Notes under the pieces: generated by a model
Seen by the model: only the letters and a program-made list of their open reading frames with translations
The model's database searches: none
What the model was told of the DNA's origin: nothing
Program-made: the position numbers and the translations under genes
Origin: DASQPR01 sp963797605
GTDB lineage: Bacteria; Actinomycetota; Actinomycetes; Mycobacteriales; Micromonosporaceae
Assembly (NCBI GenBank): GCA_963797605.1
Contig: CAWCPX010000007.1
Span: forward strand, 119,515-183,514
Length of the DNA stretch: 64,000 bases
Reading direction: 5' to 3'
Part shown: positions 27,705 through 37,381 of the stretch, one piece after another
How positions within the stretch are numbered: the first letter of the stretch is position 1
Layout: each line of letters starts with the position of its first letter

Positions 27705-28184
27705 TTATGAATCGAGCCCGAGGTCGCGGCGGAGCTTGGCCACGTGGCCGGTCGCTTTCACGTTGTAGAAGGCGTGCTCGATCGCGCCCTTCTCGTCGAT
27801 CACGAACGTCGACCGGATCACGCCGGTGACCGTCTTGCCGTAGAGCTGCTTCTCGCCGTATGCGCCGTAGGCCTGCAGGACGCTCTTGTCCGGGTCGGAG
27901 ACCAGCGGAAACGTGATCGCGTCGCGCTCGCGGAACTTCGCCAGCTTGGCTGGATTGTCGGGGGATATGCCCACCACCCGATAACCGGCGGCCGTCAGTG
28001 ACGCCAACGAGTCACGGAAGTCGCAGGCCTGCTTCGTGCAGCCGGGCGTCATGGCAGCCGGGTACGCGTAGAGGATGACCTTCTGGCCCCGCAGGCTGGA
28101 CAGCGTCAGGGTCGAGTCATCGTCGGTGGTCAGGGTGAAGTCCGGAGCGGCATCGCCCGGGGTGAGGCGGATCGGTGCGGTCAT
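27705..28184 (-). CDS. bcp: Thioredoxin-dependent thiol peroxidase (Bcp/PrxQ peroxiredoxin)
   Basis: Intact, 159 residues. GDAAPDFTLTTDDDSTLTLS opens the fold; the peroxidatic and probable resolving cysteines are in PGCTKQACDFRD, spaced CxxxxC as in atypical 2-Cys PrxQ. YAYPAAMTPGCTK replaces the common FYPKDxTPGCT. C-terminal VIRSTFVIDEKGAIEHAFYN is typical. It reduces hydroperoxides using thioredoxin. Convergent with the tRNA gene, whose 3' end is two bases from its stop. Confidence 0.93.
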   Translation of the reverse strand: MTAPIRLTPGDAAPDFTLTTDDDSTLTLSSLRGQKVILYAYPAAMTPGCTKQACDFRDSLASLTAAGYRVVGISPDNPAKLAKFRERDAITFPLVSDPDKSVLQAYGAYGEKQLYGKTVTGVIRSTFVIDEKGAIEHAFYNVKATGHVAKLRRDLGLDS

Positions 28185-28558
28185 GCCCGAAACCCTACCG
28201 ACGGCCGGTGTCGGTGGGTGTTCCCGGTCGGCTGGGGTGAGGTCATGTTGCCCCGGAAGCGCGGACTCGATCGCAACGTCGTCGGGGTGCGGAAGCCGGT
28301 GTGGAAGTCGGTGCGCGGCGTGGGCGCGCGGCTCGGCGCGGCTGGGCGTGGCCTGGGCGCGGCGTCGGCGGGGCTGGGCGTGGCCTGGGCGGGGGCTGGG
28401 CGCGGCGTGGGCGAGCGGTCGGGCGCGGCATGGGCGATATTTCGGATTCTTCGGGCGTCGCGACTGCCGATTGTGTCAACGCGAAGACTTATGGCCGCCA
28501 TGGCAGCCTCAACACTCCGCGTTACGGCGGCCGCCCGGTTCCGGCCGGGCCGGCGCCC

Positions 28559-28684
28559 GATTTGTCGCGTGTCGACACACCCGCCGCCGCTTTTCGGACG
28601 CCACTGTCATTGGAAGGCCGCCGTGACGACGTTGACGTCCGAGATCCGAACCCGTCGGCGTGTCGCCCTGGCGTGTCCCGCCGG
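28559..28684. repeat. 126-bp direct repeat, copy 1
   Basis: Starts GATTTGTCGCGTGTCGACAC and ends CGTGTCCCGCCGG. It aligns without gaps to 28806-28931 with about 12 mismatches (about 90% identity). A perfect 10-bp palindrome GTGTCGACAC lies near the left end, a possible protein-binding site. Confidence 0.85.
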
Positions 28685-28805
28685 CTGGTCGGCGGCCCGA
28701 GTTGGGGCGGCCCGGAGTTGGGGCCGCCAGTTGGGGTGGCCTGGAGTGGGGGCCGTCGCGAGTCAGCGCGTCGGGCTGGCCGGTTCCGGGCCGAGTCGTT
28801 GCCGG

Positions 28806-28931
28806 ATTTGTCGCGTGTCGACACACTCGTCGCCGCTTTTCGGACGCTACTGTCACCGAACGGCTGCCGTGACGACGTTGACGTCCGAGATCCGGAGCCG
28901 TCGGCGTATCGCCCTGGCGTGTCACGCCGGT
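28806..28931. repeat. 126-bp direct repeat, copy 2
   Basis: Second gap-free copy, 247 bp downstream of the first, starting with the same 20 bases and the same GTGTCGACAC palindrome. Most differences are transitions. The differences between copies do not preserve a reading frame obviously, so coding is not indicated. Confidence 0.85.
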
Positions 28932-29053
28932 CGGCCAGCCGCCCTGAGCCGTTCCGCCCTGAGCCGTTCCGCCCCGAGCCGGACCGAGCCGCCCCGCCGC
29001 CAGCCGCCCCGCCGCCAGCCGCCCCGCCCGAGCCGGGGTCGCCGGCGGTGGGA

Positions 29054-29816
29054 CTACTGGGCGGCTTTGATCGCGGCCTGCAACTCGGGAAGCGTCGGCG
29101 AGCCGCCTGGCACGGCCACCGACCGGCCGTTGACGAGCACCGTCGGCACCGCGATCACGTGCTTCGCCGCCGCCTGCTGGTTCACGTGGGTGACCCATTT
29201 ACGGTATTTCTGCGCGCGTACACATTGCGCGAAATGCGGATCGTTGATGCCGGCCAGCCCGCCGACGTGCACGATCTGGTCGTCGGTGAGCCCGGTGCCA
29301 CTGCTCTCGGTCGGCTGGTTCGCGAACAGCGCTTGGACGTAGGGCAGGAAGTACCCGTAGTCGGACGCGCATCCGGCTGACGACGCGGCTCGGGAGGAGT
29401 ACTGGTTCTTCGTCTTCGGATCGAGCGTCGACATCGGGTGGTAGGCGAGCGTGATCGCGTCGGTCGAGATCAGTTTCTGGAGCACCGGGGCGGCCGACGC
29501 CTCCAGCGAACTGCACGCCGGGCACTGGAAGTCGACGTACATGTCGACGCGCACCCTGCCGTTGCCGCCGGCGATGATGCCGTCGCTGTTCTTCGAAGCA
29601 TGCGCCGGCGTGTCGAACGCGGGCTTCTTCGTGACCACGTGAAGGCCCCAGACCGTCAACCCGGCCGATCACGAGGATCGCCACGAGCACGGACGCGAGC
29701 GTGATGATCCGACGGCGCCGCCGCTTCTTCTTCGCGACGTCTTTCGCCTGGTCGACCGTGTTCTTGGAAGCGCGGCCCTTGGCGGTGCTGTTGTCAACGG
29801 CTGTCGAACCACTCAT
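29054..29816 (-). CDS. Membrane-anchored DsbA-family thiol oxidoreductase (one frameshift)
   Basis: The N-terminal 40 residues are charged (DVAKKKRRRRR) followed by a membrane anchor IITLASVLVAILVIG; after an indel near 29655 the protein continues LHVVTKKPAFDTPAHASKN. The thioredoxin-like domain shows VDMYVDFQCPACSSLEASA with a CPAC active site (MAGRVRVDMYVDFQCPAC region) and the cis-Pro segment VIAVPTVLVNGR. Typical of the mycobacterial/actinobacterial DsbA-like extracytoplasmic disulfide enzymes (thioredoxin_4 family). Corrected length is about 254 residues. Divergent from the CopC-CopD gene. Confidence 0.85.
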
Positions 29817-29973
29817 GTATCTCTGCCTCCGCTAAACGGCGTACAGCCACGCGCTTCCGGCGTTGGCACCACAGGCTGACAGACTACGTTATTTGCGGAC
29901 ATACAGGTTCGTGGTCGGCGAACACACAGCCAGCCGTTTCTCGCGCGAGACCGGGGTGGGTCACTATGGTCGT

Positions 29974-31801
29974 ATGACCTCGCCGACGACCCCCCGTCCG
30001 CGCGCGCGATCCATCCACCGGCCCGGCGTCCGTGCGGCCACGTTGCTCGTCGGCGTCATCGTCGGCCTCTGCGGACTGTTTCTCTTCCCGGCCGGCGCGG
30101 CCAACGCTCACGCGGCTCTCGATCTCGACCAATCCGGTGGCGGGGTCGGTCGTCCCGGTCGCGCCGACGGAGATCGTGATCACGTTCTCGGAGCACGTAC
30201 AGGCCGTGCCGGACAAGATCTCGGTTGATCGGGCCCGGACAGAAGCGGATCGACACCGGGCACCCGCAGACGGTCGGCGACGAACTGCGGATCCCGGTGC
30301 GCACCGATGTCGCTCACGGCACGTACCTCGTCAGTTACCGGGTCATCTCGGCCGACAGCCACCCGGTCGGCAACGGTTTCTATTACTCCCTGGTGGCGAA
30401 GTCGAGCGGCGGCCTGCCGAAGCTGGTCGACGGTGGTGCCACGGATCACGTCGTGGCCACGGGCGTCTCGGTCATGCAGTTCCTCGGCTTCGCGGGTCTA
30501 TGCCTGGTCGTCGGCCCGGCCCTCGTCCTGGTCGCGCTGTGGCCGCGGCGCCTCGACCGCCGGGCGCCGACCCGCCTGGCCTGGACCGGCCTCGGGCTCG
30601 TCGGTGTGGCCACGGTGGCCGGGCTCTACCTGCAGGCGCCGTACGCGAACGGAACCTCGCTCTTCGGCGCCACCGGATCCGACCTGTCCGACGTGTTCGA
30701 CACGCATTTCGGGCAGGCGATGCTGGTCCGGCTCGCCGTGATCGTCGTCTGCGCGCTCCTGCTGCGTCCGGTGCTCGCGGGCCGGGGGAGCAAGTCCGAT
30801 CACGTGCTCCTCGGGGTGCTCGGCGCCATCGGCATCGGCACCTGGCCGTTCGCGGGTCACCCGAGCGCGTCCAGCGTGCCGCCGTTGACGATCATCGCCG
30901 ACGAGGCCCACCTGATCAGCGTGTCCATCTGGCTGGGCGGGCTCGTGATGCTGGCCGCGTTCCTGCTGCGCCGGGCCAATGCCCGGGAGCTGAGCGCGAT
31001 CCTGCCGGTCTGGTCCAACTGGGCGACGCTCGCGGTCACGGTGCTCGTGCTCGGTGGCACCGCGCAGGCGCTCATCGAGATCGGTTCGATCGGCTCGTTG
31101 CTGCACACGACGTACGGCCAACTCGTGATCGTCAAGGTCTTGATCTTGGGTGTGATCCTGCTGTTCGCGGGCGGCGCCCGGCGCATGGTGCAGCGAAACG
31201 CGCTGGCGTCGGTCGAAGCGGCGGTACCGGTCTCAGTCGGCGTCGGCGGTGGCTCGGTGGACGTGATCGAGGCCGATCGCGACGACCGCGACGACCGGGA
31301 CGACCGGCGACGACGATGATCACGATAGCGATGACGATGAACCCGGCATGCGCGAGCCACAGGTCAAGCGGCTGCGTCGATCGGTCATCGTCGAACTCGC
31401 GCTGGCCGTCGGCGGTGCTGGTGGCGACGTCGATCCTGGTGCAGTCGTCGCCGGCCCGCAACGCCGCCGGCGTCACCACCGACACGCAAGGCACCGTGTC
31501 GCTGACCAGCCCGCTCTACACCCTGCAGGTGGAGTTCCTGCCCGGCGCCGGCGGCGTCATGGACGTGCACATGTTCGCGTTCAATCCGGCCGGCGGTCCG
31601 CAGCCCGTGCAAGCATGGGTGGTCACGGCGTCCCTGCCCTCGCAGAACCTCGACGTGAACCTCGGCGTCAGCGTCCAGGCTCAGACGCACGCGATCACCG
31701 AGGCGATCCTTCCCGTACCCGGAAATTGGAAGTTCACGTTTACGCTTCGTACCACGGATATCGACGAGGCGACGGTCTCCACGGTCGTGCCGATCAAATG
31801 A
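29974..31801 (+). CDS. CopC-CopD fusion, copper-resistance/uptake membrane protein (about four frameshifts)
   Basis: ATG 29974 begins a signal peptide (ATLLVGVIVGLCGLFLFPAG, ends AANAHAALD). The mature N-terminus with HAAL and, after shifts near 30130 and 30220, NPVAGSVVPVAPTEIVITFS and VSYRVISADSHPVGNGFYY, is the CopC domain with its copper-binding His residues. CopD follows with about eight helices (FLGFAGLCLVVGPALVLVAL; LISVSIWLGGLVMLAAFLL). An acidic Asp/Arg repeat loop near 31270-31320 contains another indel. A C-terminal extracytoplasmic domain (YTLQVEFLPGAGGVMDVHMF) reads like the YcnI/FixH-type tail of YcnJ-like proteins. It ends 24 nt before lysX. Confidence 0.8.
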
Positions 31802-31825
31802 CGTTCGAACAGGAGGGCTCGACGC

Positions 31826-34800
31826 GTGGCCGCAGCCCTGCAGACCGCCTCACCCGACGCGGTGAGGCCGCCGAGACAGCGGAGCGCCCCGCCGCGTAGC
31901 GCAGCACCGCACGACGACTGGACGAGCCGCGTCCCGGGTGTCTTCACCGGGGTGCTCGCCGTGCTCGCGGTCATGTGCGCGGCCGCGGCGATCAGCGAGG
32001 CGGTGTTCTTCCGGAGCCAGCCGCTGCGCGAGTTGATCGACGATGTGCTCGTGCCGGCTCCGGCCAACCTCGGCTACGCCGCGTTCGTCGGTGTGCTCGC
32101 GGCCAGCGTCGCCCGTCGCAAGCAGGTCGCGCTGGCGGCGCTGTCGATCTACTTCGGTGTGCAGGTCGTCTTCGATCTCGGCCTGCTGACGTTCCTCGGT
32201 GTCACCGGCCGCGTGTTCGACGGTTTCCGCCGCGCGCCGTGGTGGATTCCGGGCGCGACCGGTCTCAATCTCGCGATCTCGGTAGGTGCCCTGGTCGTGC
32301 TGTGGTTCGCCCGCGGGCAGTTCTACGCGGCACGGCAGAGCGGCAGCGTACGCCGGGCACTCGCGGTCTTCGCCGGCTTGGTCGCCACGTTCACGCTCGC
32401 CGGATGGGGTCTCGTCGCGGCGGCACCCGGTTCGTTGCACCACGGTCAGAAGCTCGTTTACGCGTTCCAGCGGGTGCTCGGTGGCGCGTTCGACTTCGAC
32501 GTCACCCGGCGGGGTCACGCGCCCGGCCTGGGTCAACCTGCTCCTCGGGCTCGGCGGCGCGGTCGCGATCTTCGCGGCTCTGTGGGCGCTCCTGCGATCG
32601 CAGCGGATCACGGCCGTCGCGTCGATCGACGACGAGCAGCGCGTCCGCGAGCTTCTGGCCAGCCACGGCGACCGCGACTCGCTCGGCTATTTCGCGACGC
32701 GGCGGGACAAGTCCGTGGTGTTCTCACCGACCGGCAAGTCCGCCATCACATACCGCGTCGTCAACGGCGTCAGCCTCGCCAGCGGCGATCCCGTCGGCGA
32801 CGTCGAAGCCTGGCCACCGGCGATCGAGGCGTGGCTGGAGCTGAACAAGGTCTACGCGTGGACGCCGGCCGTCATGGGTGCCAGCGAGGAGGGCGCGACG
32901 GCCTACGCGCGCGCCGGACTCCGCGTGATCGAACTCGGTGACGAGGCGATCCTGTCGGTGGCCGGGTTCACCCTCGACGGCCGGGAGATGCGGCCGGTGC
33001 GGCAGGCGGTTAACCGGGTGTCCCGGGCCGGTTATCACGCGCGGATCCGGCGCCACGGCGAGATCAGTGCCGACGAGATGACCCGCATCATCGGCCTCGC
33101 CGCGGCCTGGCGTGACACCGAGACCGAACGCGGGTTCTCGATGGCGCTCGGTCGCCTCGGTGACCCCGCCGACGGCCGGTGCGTGCTCGTGGAAGCGCTC
33201 GACAAGGACGGCCGGGAGGCGGCGATCCTGTCGTTCGCCCCGTGGGGTCGCGACGGGCTCTCCCTCGATCTCATGCGCCGCGACCGCACCAGCGACAACG
33301 GGCTGATGGAGTTCATGGTCGCCGAGCTGGTCGCGGCCGCGCCAGCGCTCGGCGTGACCCGGATCTCGCTCAACTTCGCCGTCTTCCGGGCGGTGTTCGA
33401 GGAGGGTGCCCGCATCGGAGCCGGGCCGGTGCTGCGGACGTGGCGCGGATTGCTGCTCTTCTTCTCCCGGTGGTTCCAGCTCGAATCGCTCTACCGCTCC
33501 AACGTGAAATACCGTCCCGAGTGGCTGCCCCGCTTCCTCTGCTTCGAAGACCGGCGCGACCTGGCAAAAGTCGCGCTCGCGTCCGGCATCGCGGAGGGCT
33601 TCGTGGTGGTGCCGAGCCTCCGTACGCTCCTGCGCCGGGGGCGGCTCGCCGAGGAGACCGCACCGGCCGCGGGCGGCGTGGTCGACGTCGACCCGGCGCG
33701 GTTCGCCGAGCCGCCGCGGCCGATCGCACCGCAGCGCAGTGAGCAAGAGCAGATCAGGATCGCCAAAGTCGACATCTTGATGGGTACGGGTACGGAGGCC
33801 TATCCCGCCTCGGTCTCGCGGAGCCACACGTGCGCCCAGATCCGGGGCAGCCACCCGGGGCTCGCCGCCGACGAACGGACCGGTGATCGCGTGTCGGTGG
33901 CCGGTCGCGTAATGCTGCTGCGTGATCACGGTGCCGTCTGTTTCGCCACGATCCGCGACTGGACCGGCGATCTCCAGGTCATGATCGATACCGAGCGCAC
34001 CGGCGCGGACGCCATGACCGCCTGGAAATCCACGGTGGACCTCGGCGATCACGTGTCGGTGAGCGGTGAGGTCATCGCGTCCCGGCTCGGTGAGGTCTCG
34101 GTGCTCGCGACCGCCTGGACGATGGCCGCGAAGTGCCTGCGCCCGATGCCGGACAAGCGCCGCGGCCTAGCCGATCCGGAGTCGAAGGTCCGGCAGCGCT
34201 ACCTCGATCTCGTGATCGATCCGGGTGCCCGTGACGTGTTGCGCGCGCGTGGCGCCGTGCTGCACGCGCTCCGCTGCGGTCTCGTCGCCCGCGACTACCT
34301 CGAAGTCGAGACTCCGGTGCTGGGGCGGAGCCACGGTGGTGCCAACGCCCGCCCGTTCGTGACCCATATCAACGCGTACGACATGCGGCTGTTCCTCCGG
34401 ATCGCGCCCGAGCTTTACCTGAAACGGCTCGCCGTCGGTGGTGTCGAACGCGTCTTCGAGATCGGTCGGACCTTCCGAAACGAGGGCGTGGACGCGACGC
34501 ACAATCCCGAGTTCACGATGCTGGAGGCCTACCAGGCGTACGCGGATTACACGGATATGCGGCACCTGGCCCAGGCGTTGATCGTGGAAGCCGCGCGGGC
34601 CGCGTTCGGCCGTCCGGTGGCCCGGCGACCCGAGGGTGAGGTCGATCTCGCGGGCGAGTGGCCGGTTGTCACGGTGCATGACGCGGTGGCCGCGGCGATG
34701 GGGGAGAAGCTGACGCCGGACACGCCGGACGCCGTGCTCCGCGAGTGGGCGCAGGCGGCGGGGGTGCCGGTCGATCCCTCGTGGAACCGTGGCCAGGTGC

Positions 34801-35201
34801 TCCTCGAGTGCTACGAACGCCTCGTCGAGCACGTGACGGTGGCGCCGACGTTCTACATCGACTTCCCGGTCGAGGTTTCGCCGTTGACGCGTACGCATCG
34901 GAGCGACCCGCGCCTCGCCGAACGCTGGGACCTCGTCGCGTTCGGCATGGAGCTAGGCACCGCCTACTCCGAACTCGTCGACCCGCTTGAACAACGCCGC
35001 CGCCTGACCGCGCAGTCGTTGCTCGCGGCCGGAGGGGACGCCGAGGCGATGGATCTCGACGAGGACTTCCTGCTGGCGCTCGAATACTCGATGCCACCGA
35101 CCGGCGGTCTCGGTCTCGGCGTCGACCGCGTGGTTATGGCGCTGACCGGCAGATCGATCCGGGAAACGGTGGCGTTCCCGCTGGTGCGGCCCAACGGGTA
35201 G
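31826..35201 (+). CDS. lysX: LysX: lysylphosphatidylglycerol synthase fused to class-II lysyl-tRNA synthetase (one frameshift)
   Basis: Start GTG 31826 with AGGAGGG upstream. Residues 40-290 contain about seven membrane helices; a shift near 32510 separates them from the rest. Residues about 300-620 form the MprF-type transferase domain (VVFSPTGKSAITYRVVNGVS, FRAVFEEGARIGAGPVLRTW). Residues 640-1125 are LysRS: OB fold (VSVAGRVMLLRDHG), then YLDLVIDPGARDVLRARGAV, motif 2 GRTFRNEGVDATHNPEFTML and motif 3 GGLGLGVDRVVMAL. In M. tuberculosis LysX adds lysine to phosphatidylglycerol, giving cationic-peptide resistance. Corrected length is about 1125 residues. Confidence 0.95.
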
Positions 35202-35269
35202 ATCAGTGCGCCGGGCACTCTTTGTCCCTTTTGCCGGTATAGTCGGGCGACCGGCCGAAGGGACCTGCG

Positions 35270-37105
35270 ATGCGCGTTGTCCGTACCGTGAGTGGAATCG
35301 TGCTCATCACGATCTCCGTGCTGTGCTTCGTCATCGGCGGCGCGCTGTGGGTCGTCATGCGGCACGAAGGATCCGGCGGTGCCTTCGGCGGCGACGCGAC
35401 GGGCCTGTCCACTCCGGGCAACGCCATCGTGATGCCCGACGCGGACGCGTTGATCAGAGCCCGGGCCCCGTTTACCGGCGGGTCGAGCACAACCGTACGG
35501 GTCGACGCCCAGATCCTCGGTGGCACCGCGTTCATCGGACTGGCGCCCGCCGAGGCCGTGCGAACGTACCTCGGTCCGGCGCCGTACGCCCGGGTCGCGG
35601 CGCTCCACGTGGGTGCGGGTGGCGCCGTGGTCGCGCTGCAGAACGTGCCGGGGGTCGGACCGGCTCGACCGATGTCCGTCCCCGGTGGAGCGCCGGGCGC
35701 GCAGGCTTTCTGGGCGGCTCGCAGCGATCACGGTCAGTTGGAGTGGTCGGCGACCGATCGTCGATACGCCGGCATGTCGCTGGTCATCATGCGGGCGGAC
35801 GCGGCCGGTGCGGTGACCGCGACGGCTCAGGTCGAGGTGCGGCCGGGCTGGATGAACCCGACCACCTGGGCGCTGTTCAGCCTCGGCACGATCGTGGGCC
35901 TCGTGGCGATCGCCTTGTTGATGTGGCCACCGCGGCGTCGCGAGATCGTCTACGTGGTGGAACACGCGCAATTGCCGGAGATCGCGGAACGTCTCGGCGT
36001 GCCGCTGCGCCCGGCGCTGACCAGTGCGATCGCCGGTGGCGACGCGGTCGCGGGAGGTGAGTCGGCGCGACCTGGCGGGGTGCCGATTTCGCCGACCTCC
36101 CCGATTTCATCGCTGCCGTCCGTGCTGATGCCGTCCGTGTCGGTGCCGCGCTCGTCTGTGCCGCTCTCGATGCGAGGCGATGGCTTCACGGCGGCGGTCG
36201 CCGGGCTGACGATCGGCCAGGTGACCGCGTTGAGGGCGGCAACGACCGCGACGGCTGCCGAGACCGCGGCGGCCGGTGCCGAGGTCGGGGACGCTGCCGA
36301 TGTCGAGTCCGGTGCTGAGGTCCAGGACGCTGCTGAGGTCGAGTCCGAGGTCGAGGACGCTGCCGACGTCGAGCAAACTGCGGCCGTCGAAGGTGCTGCG
36401 GACGTCCCGCTCGCGCCGGGCGATGCGGCCGCAGACGCGGTGGCGCGCGCGACGGCGGACGCGGTGGCGCGCGCGACGGCGGACGCGGTGGCACGCGCGA
36501 CGGCGGTCGCGGTGGCGTGCAAGGCCGAGGATGCCGCGGAAGGCGCGACCGCTGGGCCAACGGTTTCGGTCGCGGCGGTCGCGGCGGCCGAGGTGCCGAC
36601 GCAGGCGAAGGTTGTGGCGGAAGCGAACGCGGCTCGCGGCGCAAAGGCGGTCCCGGCCGCGGCTCGCGGTGCGAAGGCGTCCCCGGCTGAGGCTGCCAAG
36701 ACCGCCACGCAACCGGTTGCGACGGGAAAGGCCGGTACGCATCCAGCGACGACGCCCAACTGGGCCGGCCCGACCGGCGGCCGCGCGGAGGTTCCACCCA
36801 TGTTCACGGATCCGAAAACTCGACCCGGCTCGTTGCGCGAAGCGGTGCTGCTCAACCCGGTCACGCCGACGATCCCGGCTCGGGCCGTGACGCTGGCCTC
36901 GGCGACTCCGCCCCCGGTCACGTCCGCGGATTCGACCTCAGCCGCCTCTGCGTCTGTCCCCGCGTCTGCGTCCGCGTCGGGAAGCGTGCCCGCGCCGACG
37001 CGCACGAACGAGCGTGGGATATATCGGTCGTTCGGCTCGGCGCCCCCGGTCACGCCGGCCTTCGTCTGGGCGCCCACGGAACCAGAGACGGCCCCCATCG
37101 ACTAA
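35270..37105 (+). CDS. Ala-rich membrane protein with tandem repeats, function unknown
   Basis: Intact, 611 residues, not recognised as a known family. A membrane helix at residues 8-30 (TVSGIVLITISVLCFVIGGA) and a second near 200-222 (WALFSLGTIVGLVAIALLMW) flank an extracytoplasmic domain of about 165 residues rich in Gly/Ala. The cytoplasmic tail is disordered, Ala/Val/Ser/Pro-rich, and includes acidic Ala-Asp-Val-Glu repeats and three units of VARATADA. The tail ends with a conserved-looking ERGIYRSFGSAPPVTPAFVW. It stands alone between lysX and a terminator region. I do not assign a function. Confidence 0.75.
   Translation: MRVVRTVSGIVLITISVLCFVIGGALWVVMRHEGSGGAFGGDATGLSTPGNAIVMPDADALIRARAPFTGGSSTTVRVDAQILGGTAFIGLAPAEAVRTYLGPAPYARVAALHVGAGGAVVALQNVPGVGPARPMSVPGGAPGAQAFWAARSDHGQLEWSATDRRYAGMSLVIMRADAAGAVTATAQVEVRPGWMNPTTWALFSLGTIVGLVAIALLMWPPRRREIVYVVEHAQLPEIAERLGVPLRPALTSAIAGGDAVAGGESARPGGVPISPTSPISSLPSVLMPSVSVPRSSVPLSMRGDGFTAAVAGLTIGQVTALRAATTATAAETAAAGAEVGDAADVESGAEVQDAAEVESEVEDAADVEQTAAVEGAADVPLAPGDAAADAVARATADAVARATADAVARATAVAVACKAEDAAEGATAGPTVSVAAVAAAEVPTQAKVVAEANAARGAKAVPAAARGAKASPAEAAKTATQPVATGKAGTHPATTPNWAGPTGGRAEVPPMFTDPKTRPGSLREAVLLNPVTPTIPARAVTLASATPPPVTSADSTSAASASVPASASASGSVPAPTRTNERGIYRSFGSAPPVTPAFVWAPTEPETAPID
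36432..36506 (+). repeat. Tandem 24-bp repeat inside the Ala-rich gene
   Basis: About three copies of a 24-bp unit (GACGCGGTGGCGCGCGCGAC plus GGCG) encode ADAVARAT repeats, with a fourth degraded unit. The first copies are nearly identical at the DNA level, indicating recent slippage; length variation between strains is likely. Confidence 0.85.
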
Positions 37106-37160
37106 CCCATCGATCGGCTGGCCGATCTCACCGACAGTGAGATTTCTAAAATCGACGTGA

Positions 37161-37316
37161 CGTTGTGCCGGGGGCTCGTTATTGCTAACTCGGGCGCAAC
37201 AGCTACCGTCCGTGTCCGGATCTTCAACGCACGCAGTCGTCAGATTCAAGAACGCGCTGCTCAACGCGATGTCGCGTAGGCGTAAGCAATAACGAGCCCC
37301 CGACACCACCACAACG
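37161..37316. repeat. Inverted-repeat element D
   Basis: Outer arms CGTTGTG (37161-37167) and CACAACG (37310-37316), inner arms GGGGGCTCGTTATTGCT (37170-37186) and AGCAATAACGAGCCCCC (37285-37301), the latter perfect over 17 bp. Total 156 bp, about the size of the other inverted-repeat elements in the window but with different arm sequence. It lies in the gap after the Ala-rich gene; nothing else is seen in 37106-37330. Confidence 0.7.
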
Positions 37317-37332
37317 TGAATTTCCGGACATG

Positions 37333-37366
37333 ACTGAGGGTGATGTCACCCGACATCACCCTCAGT
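37333..37366. terminator. Perfect 15-bp hairpin with 4-nt loop, bidirectional terminator
   Basis: ACTGAGGGTGATGTC (37333-37347), loop ACCC, then GACATCACCCTCAGT (37352-37366). It lies between the convergent Ala-rich gene and pirin gene, ending 16 nt from the pirin stop, so it can serve both. Confidence 0.85.
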
Positions 37367-37381
37367 AGTAGTCCGACAGGA

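Larger units (their letters stand above)
28185..29053. other. Gene-poor GC-skewed region with direct repeats
   Basis: About 870 bp with no credible gene. The first 250 bp are a low-complexity GGGC/GGCG tract; the last 150 bp repeat GAGCCGTTCCGCC and GCCGCCAGCC units. Between them are two 126-bp direct repeats (annotated separately). Long ORFs exist in several frames but their translations are Arg/Pro/Ala-rich and lack any recognisable motif, so I treat the region as intergenic. Confidence 0.7.

Noticed and set aside
27631..28184. tRNA-associated integration site of a mobile element
   Set aside because: No integrase, no direct repeat of the tRNA 3' end, and ordinary housekeeping genes follow.
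28218..29380. Long ORFs on both strands across the region before the DsbA-like gene
   Set aside because: Composition is low-complexity Arg/Pro/Ala, the frames overlap each other and the DsbA gene, and the two 126-bp repeats do not maintain a conserved frame.
32724..34052. 442-residue ORF antisense to lysX
   Set aside because: Shadow of lysX in a mirror frame; nothing recognisable.
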